Shown: piece by piece, positions 44,819-57,319 of the stretch
How the letters are laid out: every line of letters starts with the position of its first letter
How positions within the stretch are numbered: the stretch's first letter is position 1
Origin: Galeopsis tetrahit
Taxonomy: Eukaryota; Streptophyta; Magnoliopsida; Lamiales; Lamiaceae
Direction of reading: 5' to 3'
NCBI GenBank assembly: GCA_963675135.1
Contig: OY776128.1
Location: forward strand, 71,678,670 to 71,742,669
DNA length: 64,000 nucleotides
Program-made: the position numbers and the translations under genes
Notes under the pieces: model-generated
What the model was told of the DNA's origin: nothing
Seen by the model: only the letters and a program-made list of their open reading frames with translations
The model's database searches: none

Positions 44819-46287
44819 ATTAATTGGCTTGAGAAAATTTTGTAGGCAATAATTCCAATTTCGTAGGCATTTATATTTACCTACGGAATACCAACGAAAA
44901 CCATTCGTATGGAATTCGCTCGTAGGTAATTCGGTTGCCCACGAAAATTTAATCCGTAGGCAATTACCTACCATATTTTCATAGCAAATCCATAACATTT
45001 CGGTAGGTAATATGATTACCATAATAAATAAAATTCCGTAGGTAAATATCAACTACGAAACATTTCGTGGGTAATTCCGTAGTTAAATTTGGCAACAAAC
45101 ATTTCGGTGGAAAAAAATTTATTATATATTTTTTAAATTTTTTATTAATAAATTATTTTTTTAGCCTTAGCCTACAAAATAAATTCATTCAAAATTGGAC
45201 CAGCCGGTCCAACCATGAATCGAGCATAAAATCGATTCAAAAAGTGTTAAAATATATAAACATTTTTAAAATACAAATTTAGGTGCACATTAAACCCCTT
45301 TTATAATGTTTTTCTCTCATGTTTCTTGTACTCCTTATTCGATGTGGGACAAAAAAATTATGTTTGTTGGTTACTAACTTATTAATACTACTACTTTTAT
45401 ATTGTTTTTTCTCTTATGTTTTTTCTACTCTTTCGATGTGGGACATAATAAAATTCATATGTTTATTTGTTATAATACTATTGCTTTTCTAAGTTCCTAG
45501 CTAATTTTGTAGGTAATGCAATTAGATAATTTATACATATAAATAGCTAGGAAAAATTTCGTAGGTAAATAAATAAACAAATCACCTACAATTATTTTGG
45601 TAGGGAAATGCTATTTTGCCTACGAATTATTTTGTATGTAAATCAATATTTTCTAAGTTCCTAGCTAATTTTGTAGGTAAAACAGTTAGATAATTTATAC
45701 ATATAAATAGCTAGAAAAAATTTCGTAGGTAAATAAATAAACAAATCACCTACAATCATTTTGGTAGGGAAATGCTATTTTGCCTACGGATTATTTTGTA
45801 GGTAAATCATTATTTTTTAGGTTCCTAGCTAATTTTGTAGGTAATACAATTAGATAATTTATACATATAAATAGCTAGGAAAATTTCCGTAGGTAAATAA
45901 ATAAACAAATCACCTACAATCATTTTGGTAGGGAAATGCTATTTTGCCTACGGATTATTTTGTAGGTAAATCAATATTTTTTAAGTTCCTAGCTAATTTT
46001 GTAGGTAATACAATTAAATAATTTATACATATAAATAGCTAGGAAAGTTTTCGTTGGTAAATAAAAAAAAATCACCTACAACTGTTTCGGTAGGAAAATG
46101 CGATTTTACCTACGGATTATTTTGTAGGTAAATCACCATCAAATTTTTCCTTGGTAATTTCGTGAGTGAAAATGTGTAAAATAATTTATAAAAATTCGTA
46201 GGCAATCTATAGGCAATTCTCAATATTTAAAGACGAAATTATTTTCATTGGAAAATTTTGTAGGCAATTTAACAATTTCTTGTAGTG
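44804..46287. mobile_element. Non-autonomous CACTA element X1 (1,484 bp)
   Basis: The left end is CACTACAACAAAATAATTAA and the right end AACAATTTCTTGTAGTG. The 3-bp target duplication CTT (44801-44803 and 46288-46290) is right for CACTA. Subterminal 'cctacgaaat' / 'cgtaggtaa' words abound. Four units of exactly 164 bp start at 45494, 45658, 45822 and 45986 ('ttcctagctaattttgtagg'). No transposase frame exists; a 93-codon frame at 44771-45052 is probably chance. The inverted twin is at 58565-60050. Confidence 0.9.
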
Positions 46288-46539
46288 CTTGTGCTTCCCT
46301 CCCCTCTTTTGAATATATCGTTAAAAAACAGGGATGGGTTGACACAAGGTTAAAAATGAAAATTTTTGATGTAAAATTACGTACGTCGTATATTTTTTGA
46401 AATTTTGGTGTAATTTTTGAAATGATGTCGTGAAGATGTAATTTGTAGAAGAATGGTGGGATTGAGGTGTGGTGGCAGCAAGACAGTAGGGGTAAAGGTG
46501 TCGTGGTTATAAGGTATGCAACATTAGCTTGAAAATGGG

Positions 46540-46779
46540 CTAATATTGACGAAGCCAGCAGACCTCCGAAGTCGCTGTAGCCAGTGCACGGTACTCTGCC
46601 TCTGTCGAGGAGCGAGCAACACCCCGTTGTTTCTGGAAACGCCAGGAGATGGGTGTGGAACCTAAGAACACAACGTAGGCAGAAGTGGACTTACATTTAG
46701 TTAAGTCCCCTCCAAAGTCGGAATTTGAGTAAGTTGTGAGTGTGAAAGTCGTAATCCGACGAAGGAGGATGCCGGCCAT
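46540..46779 (-). pseudogene. Copia RNase H fragment
   Basis: A short frame reads YSNSDFGGDL, KSTSAYVVFLGSTPISWRF and GVARSSTEAEYRALATATSEVCWL, which is the central part of a copia RNase H. The usual YSDADW has lost one acidic residue. Neither flank is retroviral, so this is an isolated fragment from a lineage different from A, B, D, E and F. Confidence 0.8.
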
Positions 46780-46790
46780 GATGTAAAGTG

Positions 46791-47316
46791 TGCTTGAGAT
46801 ATCTTATAATTTTAGCGAGTTTATTAATTTATATTTTATATGGGGTCTATAGGAATTATAAAAAATGTATTATCTTATAATTTTAGCATCCTATCCCCGA
46901 GTCGGGACCGGCCAAAAATATTATTTTAGAGAGTTTATTAATTAATCGAGTATTAATTTATAGAGTTTCTACTGTATATATTAAAATTAATATTTTTAGT
47001 AAATTATTTAAAATTAAGTAAAATTAGTAATATATTAATTTAATAAATCATTTTAGCAGTGAGCTTATTGTAAACATTGTCTAAATTTTTTTACACTTTT
47101 AATAATTATATATAAAAGTGATTAATTTATAAGTATTTTAATTATAAAATTGATCTCAAATGAATTATATTTTTACTTGTTTGAAACTATTAATATTATT
47201 GATATGAAAATATTATTTTTGTATTACTTAGTATTTTTTAAATATGTTTGCAATTGACTCCTGTAGTAGTATTATATACATTTTGAACTTTTGATTTCTG
47301 CATTTATTGTTTTTTA
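46791..47316. other. AT-rich intergenic stretch
   Basis: No gene. 'atcttataattttagc' occurs at 46801 and 46872 as a short direct repeat. Confidence 0.5.
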
Positions 47317-47563
47317 CTTTTTCCATCCGTCTATAAATTTCTTATTTTATCATTTTGGTATGTTCGGTTGTAAGCTTCTCATACTTTTTTTAAACAAATA
47401 TATTTTAATTTTGTATTCTTACACTTCACTTTATATCTTACATTTTCTCTATATCTTCTTCTCTCTCTCTCAATCACATCATTTATACTATATCTATAAT
47501 TTAATCAATTTTCTTAATTTTGTGCCCAAAAATAATGTAAAATTTATAGGCGGACGGAGGGAG
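47317..47563. mobile_element. Stowaway-like MITE, related to 41410-41642
   Basis: The right end 'ttataggcggacggagggag' is intact. The left end is degenerate ('ctttttccatccgtctataa'). The inner sequence ('cttctcatactttttt', 'aatcacatcatttatac') matches the copy at 41410. Confidence 0.75.
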
Positions 47564-50300
47564 TTACATAATAAAATTAATAATATCAATTATTTATCAT
47601 ATATATATCACTCACTAAGTTACTCAAAATGTTTATACGTTTAAGTAAAATATTGTCCATTTCAGAGGCTGTTAAGAACTTTGCCCTATTAGTACCTCAG
47701 ACCAAGATTCAAGTGTTTGTGTCTCATATGTAGACTTTAGGTTATGGTAAAGTTTACTTCGTTTTATTTAAGTATAATGCATTGACAAATTTTTAATCAT
47801 TTAATCCTTGTATGATGTGAAGTTTGGTGCATCTGTTTTTAGGATGATTGGAAGAGTTTTAACTTTTTATTTGAGGTAATGTATAATCTCCAATTTATAT
47901 ATAAAATGAATTTTAAGAAGTAAATAAAGTAAAAAAAATTGCAAGACTTATGGAACTTAATTAAACAAATTATGTATCAATCGTCCAATTACTTTAAGCA
48001 CATGTCAATTCGTGTGTGTATATGTATATAGTTATATTAGATTATCAAATTTAAAGAAAGTTTATTATATTTGAATTAGTCAACGTGAAGTTGAAAATAT
48101 ATTTACTACATACATTTATGATAGTTAATACTTAATAGTATGCAATATAAATCGGTATTTTATAGAAAAATGTAGACTGAATTTGAGGGTGAATCAAAAG
48201 GAAATAAAACTTTTCCTAATTGTTTAGTTTAATGTCTGAATCACCGTCCAAATATGTCAAACGCCACGTCTAATTTATTGGTCTATATACATTTGGAAAT
48301 TATAATAATTCATAAAATATTGCATGCAATATTGAAATCATTAAAATATTGCATACAATATTTAGAAATTATAATAATTCATAAAAAATTCTTAGAAAAT
48401 TAAATAGAATCTGAAATTATAAAATAAATCATCAAAACAAAATTAAAATATTGAAATATTGAAAAAATTCAATAAAACGTAAAAAAAAAAATGTAATTTT
48501 AAAAAATTAATAAAAAATAATATTTTATTTTTTATTTAATTTTCTTAATATTTATTTTTGATTGAGTTGATTTTTCTTTCATTTTTTATTTTATTTAGTT
48601 TTTTTATTTAGCTATCATACTTTTTCTACTATATTAACATTTGAGAAGAAATAAATCAAGCCTCAATTTAGTAGGGTAGATTAGCTTAAGATATGTTGTT
48701 AATTAGACTCATGATAGATGTCTAATAAGGTTTAAAATAATTTTTTTACCCAATACGTCAATAGATATTCGATTGACGGTATATCAAATGACAAAAAAAA
48801 AAAAAAAAACACGTTATTTTACCATTCAGTATGAATCAATTGAGATATCCAAATTTATCGCAAATAACTCAACATATTAAATAAGGCCTAAAAAGATAAA
48901 ATTGATCAAGGGTAAAATGGTCTAAAATAATCTAAAATGAGAGTTCTTTAATTTTTATATACACTGAAATCAAAACATATTGTCTTTTGTTTTCTAAGAG
49001 ATACTATTAAATAATTTTGTTCTTAATTTTTGTGAAAATAAAAATAAAAAGGACAATTAAAGTGGAAAAATGAACTTACAAAATATCATTCATTTTAATT
49101 TACATTTGAGGATGTTTAAATTATTAAATAACAATAAATATATGTATAATTTTTTAAAAAAATTTAATTTCATTTTTTAAAATACTTTTAAATTTTAATT
49201 ACATTTTTTCAAAGATTTAATTAATTTTTTAAAATATTTTTAAATTTTAATTACATTTTTTTTTTCAGATTTTTTTAAAATTATTTTCTCTATTTATGTA
49301 AAGGTTACTTAGTCATTTTATATAAAATTATTTTTGTATTTAAAATTATGAGGTGTGTATAGAGTATTTTGGGATATTATTAGCTCTATTTTTAAAAAAA
49401 ATATATATATAGTGGCCTGATGTGTCATTTTTTAATATATATGACACCAAATTTGTCAATTTTAATTCCTTCAAAATATAAAGGATTAAAATTGATGTAA
49501 AAAATGATTAAAATTAAAAACTAAATAACTTATTTTATAAAGTTGAAACTTGAAGGATTAATTATTTTGAAATCACTCAAATTTATAGCGCTAAAAACAA
49601 AATTTTCTCAATTGCATGTTTCATGTGCATCCTTCTTTTTGCTCTAATAGTATCCAAAATTTGCAGCCTTTGATTAAGTCAAAAAGCATGTACTGATTAA
49701 TATGTGAGATGTGGAACCCATTTCTGCTTTTGGCTATAAAGAAGAGGTTCATCTGCCTTTGCTTTTGTCCATTTGTGGTTGGAAAAAAAAACTTAAAAAA
49801 GCTTTAACAAACAGGAAAAAGTTGTGATTTGATCCAAGGCAATCTTGCCCCTGATATGGCTGTCTTTGATTAATTACCGTGTCTTGATACAATGCATACC
49901 TGCAAAATCAAGAATCTGAATTAACTGGAAAACGACAACAACTCTTTAAATCAAACATAGGAGTTTTTTTTTTTTTTTTTTTATGGGAAGGAAAGGTTTT
50001 GGAGAATTTTTTTTTTGATAGAGTAGTGATTAATTCTTCAATGCTTCATTATGATTGTACAATAATTCACCTTCATATATTTTGCATGTAACATGTTTAT
50101 TAATACATATAACAATAATTCACCTTAATATATATTTTTTAGGTTAATATAAATTGATAAAACATAATATTAAATACTTCATGTAAAAATTTGTATAAAT
50201 ATTAACCTCTTTATAATGTGAAAATAAATTTATAAACATGCTTCTATGACTATTTTATTTATTTTTTAATAAATATCTAAATTTTTTGTTATATATTTTA
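47564..50300. other. Long AT-rich intergenic stretch
   Basis: No gene recognised over 2.7 kb. 'attgcatgcaatattgaaatc' and 'aaaatattgcatacaatatt' at 48319-48362 form a small repeat. At 49690-49770 base composition is less biased and 'ggctataaagaagagg' resembles a TATA box, but no frame follows it. Confidence 0.5.
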
Positions 50301-50445
50301 AAATTTTTATAATGGACCGCCCCGATTTGCCCCGCCCCGTGACTCGAACGGATTGGCCCGACCCGAACCCGTATTGAAATGGGTCGGGTGTCGGGTCCGG
50401 GTATGTAGGTGCCCGGCCCGACCCGGCCCATTGTCATCCCTAGTT
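50301..50445. repeat. GC-rich 'gggtcggg'-type repeat end
   Basis: A run rich in 'cggcccgacccg' and 'gggtcgggtgtcgggtccgg' ends at 'cattgtcatccctag'. Similar GC-rich ends occur in plant DNA-transposon repeats. A matching second end was not found. The 95-codon frame here is not credible as a gene. Confidence 0.4.
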
Positions 50446-52418
50446 TAAAGACGACCTTAATTTTCGGGAATTTCGTTTGTTCATTTCTTTGAATTTTGTT
50501 ACGAGTTTCTAGGTTTGATCTTGAATTTATTCGTCTGTGCAAGCATATATCAGTGTAGTGCTAATTTGTTGCTTTATCCAATTTTTGTTGTATTATGTAA
50601 ATTTTATGCAAAAAAAATTGATCGTTTATGTAAAGTCGTGTAGGAATTGGAGAGTTTAAGTAATGTTAGTGTTGAGATATTTGGGGTTTATTTTTTAGAT
50701 GTTTTTTAGGATGTTTGATGTTTAAATCATGTTATGCAAATTTTGTGAAAAAAAAAAGTGGTGTTATGCAAATGTTTTTTTGGTCTTTTTTGTCAATTTA
50801 AATATTATTACTAAATTTGTTCTATGAAGGTTTGAAAACTTTAAAATCTTTCTATTTTTTTTATTCATGGATTTTGGTAAGTGCGTAAATTCTTTCTATT
50901 ATTTTTTTAAAAATTCTTCGATTTTGGTGAGTGAGTAAATGCACACTACTTTTACGAGATCGGGGTTGAATTTTATTAGACAATTGTTGACTAATCATAA
51001 TTTTAAGTTTAAATGGTATAATTAGATGTCATTTTGAACTTAATAGTAACTCAAATATTATTTGAACTAGAATGTAAAATTAAGGTGTTAAATGTACCTT
51101 AGAGTAACTCACCCTAATTAAATGGTTTTGAGGGGGTAATTTTGAAAATATATATATATAAAATAAAGAAATGGTAAGTTAATTTGTGCGTATGTGTAAG
51201 AAAAAAAATCATTTTATATAAAATTATAAAATTATTGAAGTACGTGTAAAAGTTATTATGGAACAAGGAAAATGTTTATTGCATTACTCATATTCGAATC
51301 ACTAGTATTTGTTTATTAGAAGCAAGTGGGTAAGATAATTGTGTGAATTATGCATTCACTTTTATATATAGGCAAAAAGGGTGGAGATAAAGTAGTGTGA
51401 ATAAAATTATTGGCAATTTGAGTAAATAATGGTTGGAGGGTGGAGATAAAGTAGTGTGAATAATATTATTTTCAAAAAAGGAATGAGCATAATAAAATTG
51501 GACAACTAAAAAAGGAAAGTGAGAATAATGAAATTGGACGAAGGGAATATATATATATCAAAATCACCTCATTTTAGATAAATAGATATTAATTATTAGT
51601 TTTATGGATTCTATCTCTACTCATGCATACTACGTAGTGGTTCTAAGTTGTATGAAAAATAATTTGAGTGTTTATGATCGCACTACCACCCATACTACAA
51701 TGTCTACACGCAAGCCAATATAAATTAGACACAAGCAAGCAATTGGGGCCTTTAGAGACAGCATGATCGAATATCATTATTGAGAAAATATCCCTCTTTT
51801 TTCAGACCACTTTTGTAATTTATAAGCCTCGATTTTGCAGCGATATAAAGAGAAATTTGAAGTGAGTAATAATGAAATTCTACAACAAAACATAGTGGTG
51901 TCATGCATGTCATTTGCAGCCTTTGAGCATTTCAAGATTTATTGATTGAAAGTATTGTACTTTCTCCGTATATAATTATTTTTATACGTACGTAAATGAA
52001 CACATATTAAAAAAAGTGTAATAATAAGTAGAATTTTAAGTGATAATTTTATAAACTTTTATGTATAAAAGAAAGAAATGAATTGATTTATGTGGATAAA
52101 AAATAATGAAATTTGATTAAAATTAAAAATATTATGATGTTAAAATTTATAAAGAGTTTTCAATTTTATGGAGGTTTGAACTATGTCTTAAAATAATCAA
52201 ATAGAGCAAACAAAGTAGTGAGGCGTTTGAACATTTCAAGATTTCAATTGATGAGAATTATTGTACTACATTTCAAATTAATTGCTTCCATCGGTAAATT
52301 TGTGTATAAAGTAAATAAATGAGTTAATTTGTGTGTATTTGTGAACTCTAAAGTAATGACATTTTATATAAAATTGTGAAATATTGTAAGGATGAAGTTT
52401 TTTAATGGATTATATTTA
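50446..52418. other. AT-rich intergenic stretch with diverged local repeats
   Basis: No gene. 'gttaatttgtgcgtatgtgtaag' at 51178 and 'gttaatttgtgtgtatttgtgaa' at 52325 are related. 'acaaaacatagtggtgtcatg' at about 51888 recurs at about 58315, and 'catttcaagatt' words recur around 51930, 52235 and 55530, so this region shares old sequence with 54.9-58.3 kb. Confidence 0.5.
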
Positions 52419-52541
52419 TTTATTGTGAGAAGTCCTAACTCTACCCTTAAAACCCAGGTGTTAAGTGAGATGATTGTCCAGACTTATAAGCCCACCCAAG
52501 ACCATCTCTCTATCCGATGTGGGATACCTTAATACCCTCCC

Positions 52542-52829
52542 TCACATGAGACGGGGACCAGGTCGACACGTGGTTCCACAGGTGGATCCACACATCGAAG
52601 TAGAGAGTTGGCTCTGATACCATGTGAGTATCAGCAAAGCCACCAAAGTGTGGCCCACTTCGGAGAGGGATTCCTCAGTGAGAGAGGAGAGAAGAAGGCT
52701 AAGGACTTTCTGATCCTTAGCACGCCAGACGGTGTAGGCCGTGGAGGTCAGTTTGACCGTAACCATATGTATTAAAACATTCATGGGGATTGAGGAATCG
52801 GCCATTGGAATGTAAATCGAGGGGGACAA
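52542..52829 (-). pseudogene. Deleted gag remnant inside the TRIM-like element
   Basis: The first residues (PMNVLIHMVTVKLTSTAYTVWRA) match the gag start of Ale-type copia such as element E. After a deletion the frame joins KVLSLLLSSLTEESLSEV, which lies about 55 residues further on in element E. The rest is out of register. The remnant shows that the miniature element came from a full Ale-type copia by internal deletion. Confidence 0.75.
52611..52635 (-). other. Second primer-binding-site-like word inside the TRIM-like element
   Basis: TGGTATCAGAGCCAACTC on the minus strand lies in the middle of the element, next to 'tgtgag', the LTR start word. It may be a leftover of template switching or of a second LTR junction. 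Confidence 0.4.
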
Positions 52830-53051
52830 GCTCGAGTATGAGAGATGACAAGGGGGACTGGCTCGTCGGAGAAGGACAGAGGCTGCCGTGAGGGCGAAGG
52901 AGAAAAGATTTAGGATCGAGAGAAGGCTGATACCATGTGAGAAGGCATAACTCTACACTTAAAACCCAGGTGTTAAGTGAGAGGATTACTCAGACTTATA
53001 AGCCCACCCAAGACCATCTCTCTATCCGATGTTGGATACCTTAATATTTAT

Positions 53052-54219
53052 AATATACGTACTCCTATATATGTTTTAAAACGTGCATGGACATATATGA
53101 TGTTCATCTTTTCTCAATCTTATATATTATAGTGATAATTAAATTCTTTTAATTTCTTATTGTATAATCATTTAATAGATTTTTTCTTTTATTTACCAAG
53201 TGGAAGCAAACTTAAGTTCATCGTCGAGGAGGAGACCATGACATTTTTCCCAGACAGATCATGAAGAATGTGAAGGAAGGACCTTGATCTCATTACTCAT
53301 TCAATTCGAACTATGAATTTACCTTTTCTTTTATCCTCCACTGTGGGGCTAGCTTCTTCTCCTATTGTGTTTGTTGTTGGTATTATCCACCTGTTGCGTA
53401 GATCTATCTAATAATAAAAGGAAGATCAGTCTTACCTCTTCTAAAGTTTAATAAATTTGTGTTTGTATTTATTCGTGTGGTTAATTATTAATTTCTCAAC
53501 GAGTACTCTAGCAAACTATAGTTATTTTCATTGACGATTTTAATGATTTTGCATCACTTGATCCTTTAATTTAAATTTGTTAGTTAATTACTTTAAAAAA
53601 AGTACTATCAATAAAAAAAATGGAGTAAATTAAAATCACGGATTGAGAGGTGAATACATTCCACTGTTTATATATATAAATATTCATTCCAATGTGAACT
53701 TAACTGGTTTTCATTTGAATATTTGCACATAAAAAATGTGTACACTGTTCACTTTTTTACTTTTGAATATTGGCACAATGATATTCAATTGTAACATACA
53801 CAATACACTCTTATCTTCAGGTTGTCTACACTTGCAAGTATTAATTACTATATCTTATTATCCCTTCATTTTTTTAATAAATAATATTTTCGAAAAAATT
53901 GTTGAAATTAATAAATGGTATGTATCAATATTCTTAAATAATAAAGTACGGAGTAGTTTTTAATTAATCACATTAATTCTCTAATACACATTTATAATAA
54001 TATTTATAATACAATTAATATACAATTAGTTTAATTAATATTTATTTTTATATATATATAATTTCATCCTATAAAAATAATTTTAACAATTAAATTATAA
54101 TTTCAAATTTAACTTATCAAAAAATTGTAGTATGCTACCAGTTAACTATTGTCCTTCGGTTAAATGGGCAGTACGTACCAGTTTGTTACAAATTACAATA
54201 TAAATAATTTTGGGGCTAG
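53052..54219. other. AT-rich stretch with one exon-like patch
   Basis: At 53203-53262 a less AT-rich patch after 'tttaccaag' could be a last exon: one frame ends KFIVEEETMTFFPDRS and a stop. No partner exon or family is recognised, so I do not call a gene. The rest is AT-rich without structure. Confidence 0.35.
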
Positions 54220-54491
54220 TCTTGGGTGAGACCGTCTCACAGAATGAGATCCGTGAAACGGCTTTTATATATAAAAAGTGATAATGTTTGAGCAAAAAGT
54301 GATAGTGTTTACGTAAAAAGTGATAGTCACTTTTATTAAAAATATTATCACTTTTTACTTAAACATTATCATTTTTTTAACAAACTAAAATCTAGAAAAA
54401 AAAATATGGGTTATCCTACCCAAAATTTTAAAATATGGGTTAAAAAGATCCGTCTCACAGAAAAAGATTTGTGAGACGGTCTCACACAAGT
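54220..54491. mobile_element. MITE with 'gagaccgtctcac' inverted ends
   Basis: The left end 'cttgggtgagaccgtctcac' and the right end 'gtgagacggtctcacacaag' are inverted. Inside are 'aaaaagtgatagtgtttacg' direct repeats and their complement near 54335-54370. Many plant genomes carry MITEs with this end. Confidence 0.75.
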
Positions 54492-54540
54492 TTTTGCCAT
54501 AATTTTGATACTTTTCAATAAAAATAGTGAAAAAACAATA

Positions 54541-54824
54541 TTCTCTCCGTTCCGTGATTATTTGTACATTTTTTTTATTGGAACGTTTCAAAATTACTTG
54601 AACACTCTTAATATGGAAATACCTCAAAAAATTAATAACTTCACAACATCATTTGATTTTCAAAATTATCACTCTTAATTTTTTTCCATACATTTTACTT
54701 TATACCTAATCAAATCACCTAAAATATCCCTCATTTATCTTACATCATCAACTATTAAATTTCATATATATTTTTTTTAAAACGTGTCGATTAAACTATA
54801 CAAATTATTTCGAGACGGAGGGAG
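54541..54824. mobile_element. Stowaway-like MITE (284 bp)
   Basis: TTCTCTCCGTTCCGTGATTA at the left and GAGACGGAGGGAG at the right, flanked by TA (54539-54540 and 54825-54826). Confidence 0.75.
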
Positions 54825-54826
54825 TA

Positions 54827-55666
54827 ATGTAGGACAAAGTAATTCTTAAGCCTCGTGATCGGAATTACTGTACTAGTACATGCATCTTGAACATTTCACT
54901 TTCCAGCCTTTGAACATTTCAAATTAATTGATTCTATCATATCCATGTGCATTATGTCTGTTTCTACGTAGTGTCATAGTACGCTTTTTGGCATATTTTT
55001 TTATAATTTACGCTACATCATTTGCACTATATTTATTATTTAATTAACTTTTTTTATAAATTTATGTGTCATAAATGTGCATGCACTTATAGTTGAAATT
55101 ACTTTTAATGACATAAATTAATCCGTCATTATAGTTCTCCAGCTAAATTAAAATCTTTAATGATAAAAATTACTAAATTTTAGTGACATGTTCTGTTAAT
55201 AGTTCTTAATTTTCTACCACTAATTAAAGATTTATAACTCGATAAAATTTTATCACTAAAAATTAATTTAATTTCTTGTAGTGTCATAGTACTTTTTTTG
55301 GCATATTATTTTTTTATATAGTTCACTCTATATCTTATAATTTTCTCTCTCTCAATCACACATCACTTATACTATATTTATTATTTAATTAATTTTATTA
55401 TAAATCTATGCGTTCAAAAGTAATGAAAAAATTATAAATGAAAGAAGTATAGACCTCGTTTTTCAATTGGTGGGAGTTATCAGAATTATTGTCTATATCT
55501 TACAAAAGCAAACAAAGTTGCTAGTATCATGTAACATTTCAAGATTCCAATATTGATGGGAGTTATTCCATTTATCTATCTTTTATTTGAATCATGTGTT
55601 TCACCCCATGAAACTACATTTAATGGAGGGAGTACTCCATTTCAAATTAATTGCTTAATATATGTG
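54827..55666. other. Intergenic stretch with repeat pieces
   Basis: 'gtgtcatagtacgctttttggcat' at 54971 and 'gtgtcatagtactttttttggcat' at 55281 are an old direct repeat of about 310 bp spacing. 'taatgacataaattaatccg' and 'agtgacatgttctg' resemble subterminal repeats of a decayed CACTA-type element. No gene. Confidence 0.45.
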
Positions 55667-55675
55667 CATTAATTA

Positions 55676-57004
55676 GGGATTATATTTTTTTATTCCATTA
55701 AATTACTACGATTTTGAATTTAGTTCAACATGTTATCATTTTTTGAATTTAGTCCATTAAGTTTCGATTTATTTTGATTTTGGTCCAGTTACCTGCTATA
55801 GCAGATTTAACAGGTCATTTTTTAAAACACACCACACACCCCACAAAATGTTATACACACCCCAAATGTTAAACACACCACACTAAAATTTAAAAATTAT
55901 TTTTTATTACTATACACATCCCAATTCTTTCATATTTAATAAGTTGTCAAAAATAATTAAATTAAAAAAAGTAAAAATTCAAATTAATATAAAAAATATA
56001 AATAAAACCTATAAAAAATCACAAAAATCTTCAAAAATTAAACAAAGATAAAAAAATTTAATTAATTTAATTAGTTTTGAAGATTTATTTGATTTTTTTA
56101 CTATTTTTGAAGATTTTTAATAAATTAAAAAAAAAATCAACTTGAAAAAATTATTAAATTAAATAAAAATAAAAATAAAAATCTTTAAAAGTATTAAAAA
56201 ATCAAATAAAATTTTAAAACTAATTAAATTAATTAATTTTTTAGCTTTATTAAAATTTTGAAGATTTGGGTATTTTTTATAGGTTTTATTTATATTTTTC
56301 ATATTAATTTGAATTCTTACTTTTTTAATAAAATTATTTTTGACAATTTATTAAATATAGTTATGATTTTGTTTAACTATATTTAATTTTTGAATTTTTG
56401 TGTTTAACATTTGGATTGTATATAATATTTATAGGGTGTTATTAATGTTTTATTTGTGTTTTAACATTTGGAGTGTATAAAATAAAATAAATTTAAAACT
56501 CCATTGCTTTATTAATATTTTATTGCGTTTTAACTTCTATAAATTAGAAAACGTTGAAATAAGGCTAAATAAAATTTAAAAATAGTAGAAAATCAATTAA
56601 ATCTTCAAAACTAATTAAATTAATTAATTTTTTTAGCTTTATTTAATTTTTTAAGATTTAGGCGATTTTTTATAGATTTTATTTATAATTTTCATTTTAA
56701 TTTGAATTCTAATTTTTTTAATTTAATTTTTTTTGGTAATTTATTAAATAAGAAAGAATTGAGGTGTGTATAGTAATAAAAAAATTATTTTTAAATTTTA
56801 GTGTGGTGTGTTTAACATTTGGGGTGTGTATAACATTTTATGGGGTGTGTTTTACAAAATTGACCTGTTAAACCTGTTGTAGCAGGTAACTGGACCAAAA
56901 TCAAAATAAATCGAAACTTAATGGACTAAATTCAAAAAGTGGTAATCTGATGGACTAAATTCAAAATCGTGGTAACTTAATGGACTAAAAAAAAATATAA
57001 TCCC
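55676..57004. mobile_element. Mutator-like foldback element M4 (1,329 bp)
   Basis: Both ends start GGGATTATATTTTTTT. Inverted arms of over 300 bp share 'ttttgaatttagtccattaag', 'ttggtccagttacctgcta' and 'gttaaacacaccacac'. The 9-bp target duplication CATTAATTA flanks it (55667-55675 and 57005-57013). AT-rich core without transposase. Confidence 0.85.
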
Positions 57005-57183
57005 CATTAATTATGTTTGTTTTTTCAGTCCAATTCAAGCATGTACTGTAGAAACAAACATAATACATTGAGGGGTAGGTCTCTTGTAGACTAAATTCCT
57101 TACAAGGAATTGAGTAAATTTTAAAAAATTGGTAGGATTGATAATAAAAATAAAATACGCGAAAAACATTTATGATAATTTAT

Positions 57184-57240
57184 GTAGCTTAAACGGTTGA
57201 AAATAGTCTTTTTTATGTTAAGGTCTAGTGTTCAACTCTT
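57184..57240 (+). repeat. Diverged tRNA-like SINE head
   Basis: An A-box-like 'tagcttaaacgg' at 57184-57195 and a B-box-like 'gtgttcaactc' at 57228-57238 keep the spacing of the head at 17986-18034. It is more decayed than that copy. Confidence 0.4.
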
Positions 57241-57319
57241 ACATCTAACAATTTTCGTATATAATTTTTTTTAAATTATAAAAGTGCATGTTGAAAATAA
57301 GGAAAAGTGTAACATCCAA

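Larger units (their letters stand above)
52424..53046 (-). mobile_element. TRIM-like miniature copia element (623 bp)
   Basis: Two 111-bp LTRs (52424-52534 and 52936-53046) differ at about eight positions. On the minus strand the order is LTR, primer-binding site TGGTATCAGCC (52925-52935), a gag remnant, a polypurine tract (GTGAGGGAGGG, 52535-52545) and LTR. The 5-bp target duplication TTTAT flanks it (52419-52423 and 53047-53051). LTR ends are TATTAAGG...TTCTCACA on the minus strand. It cannot encode its own enzymes and depended on an autonomous copia. Confidence 0.9.

Noticed and set aside
44771..45052. 93-codon frame (minus) with a near-identical twin at 59801-60061 (plus)
   Set aside because: It lies across the end of two non-autonomous CACTA copies, is made of subterminal repeat sequence and has no domain. 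Identity between copies reflects the recent element, not protein selection.
44804..46287. CRISPR-like spaced repeats
   Set aside because: The 164-bp units are contiguous tandem repeats in a CACTA element, with no spacers; the window is eukaryotic.
47291..47644. 117-codon frame
   Set aside because: It overlaps a Stowaway-like MITE and AT-rich DNA; hydrophobic content comes from T-rich sequence.
50255..50542. 95-codon frame over the GC-rich patch
   Set aside because: The GC-rich repeat end explains the frame; no conserved motif.
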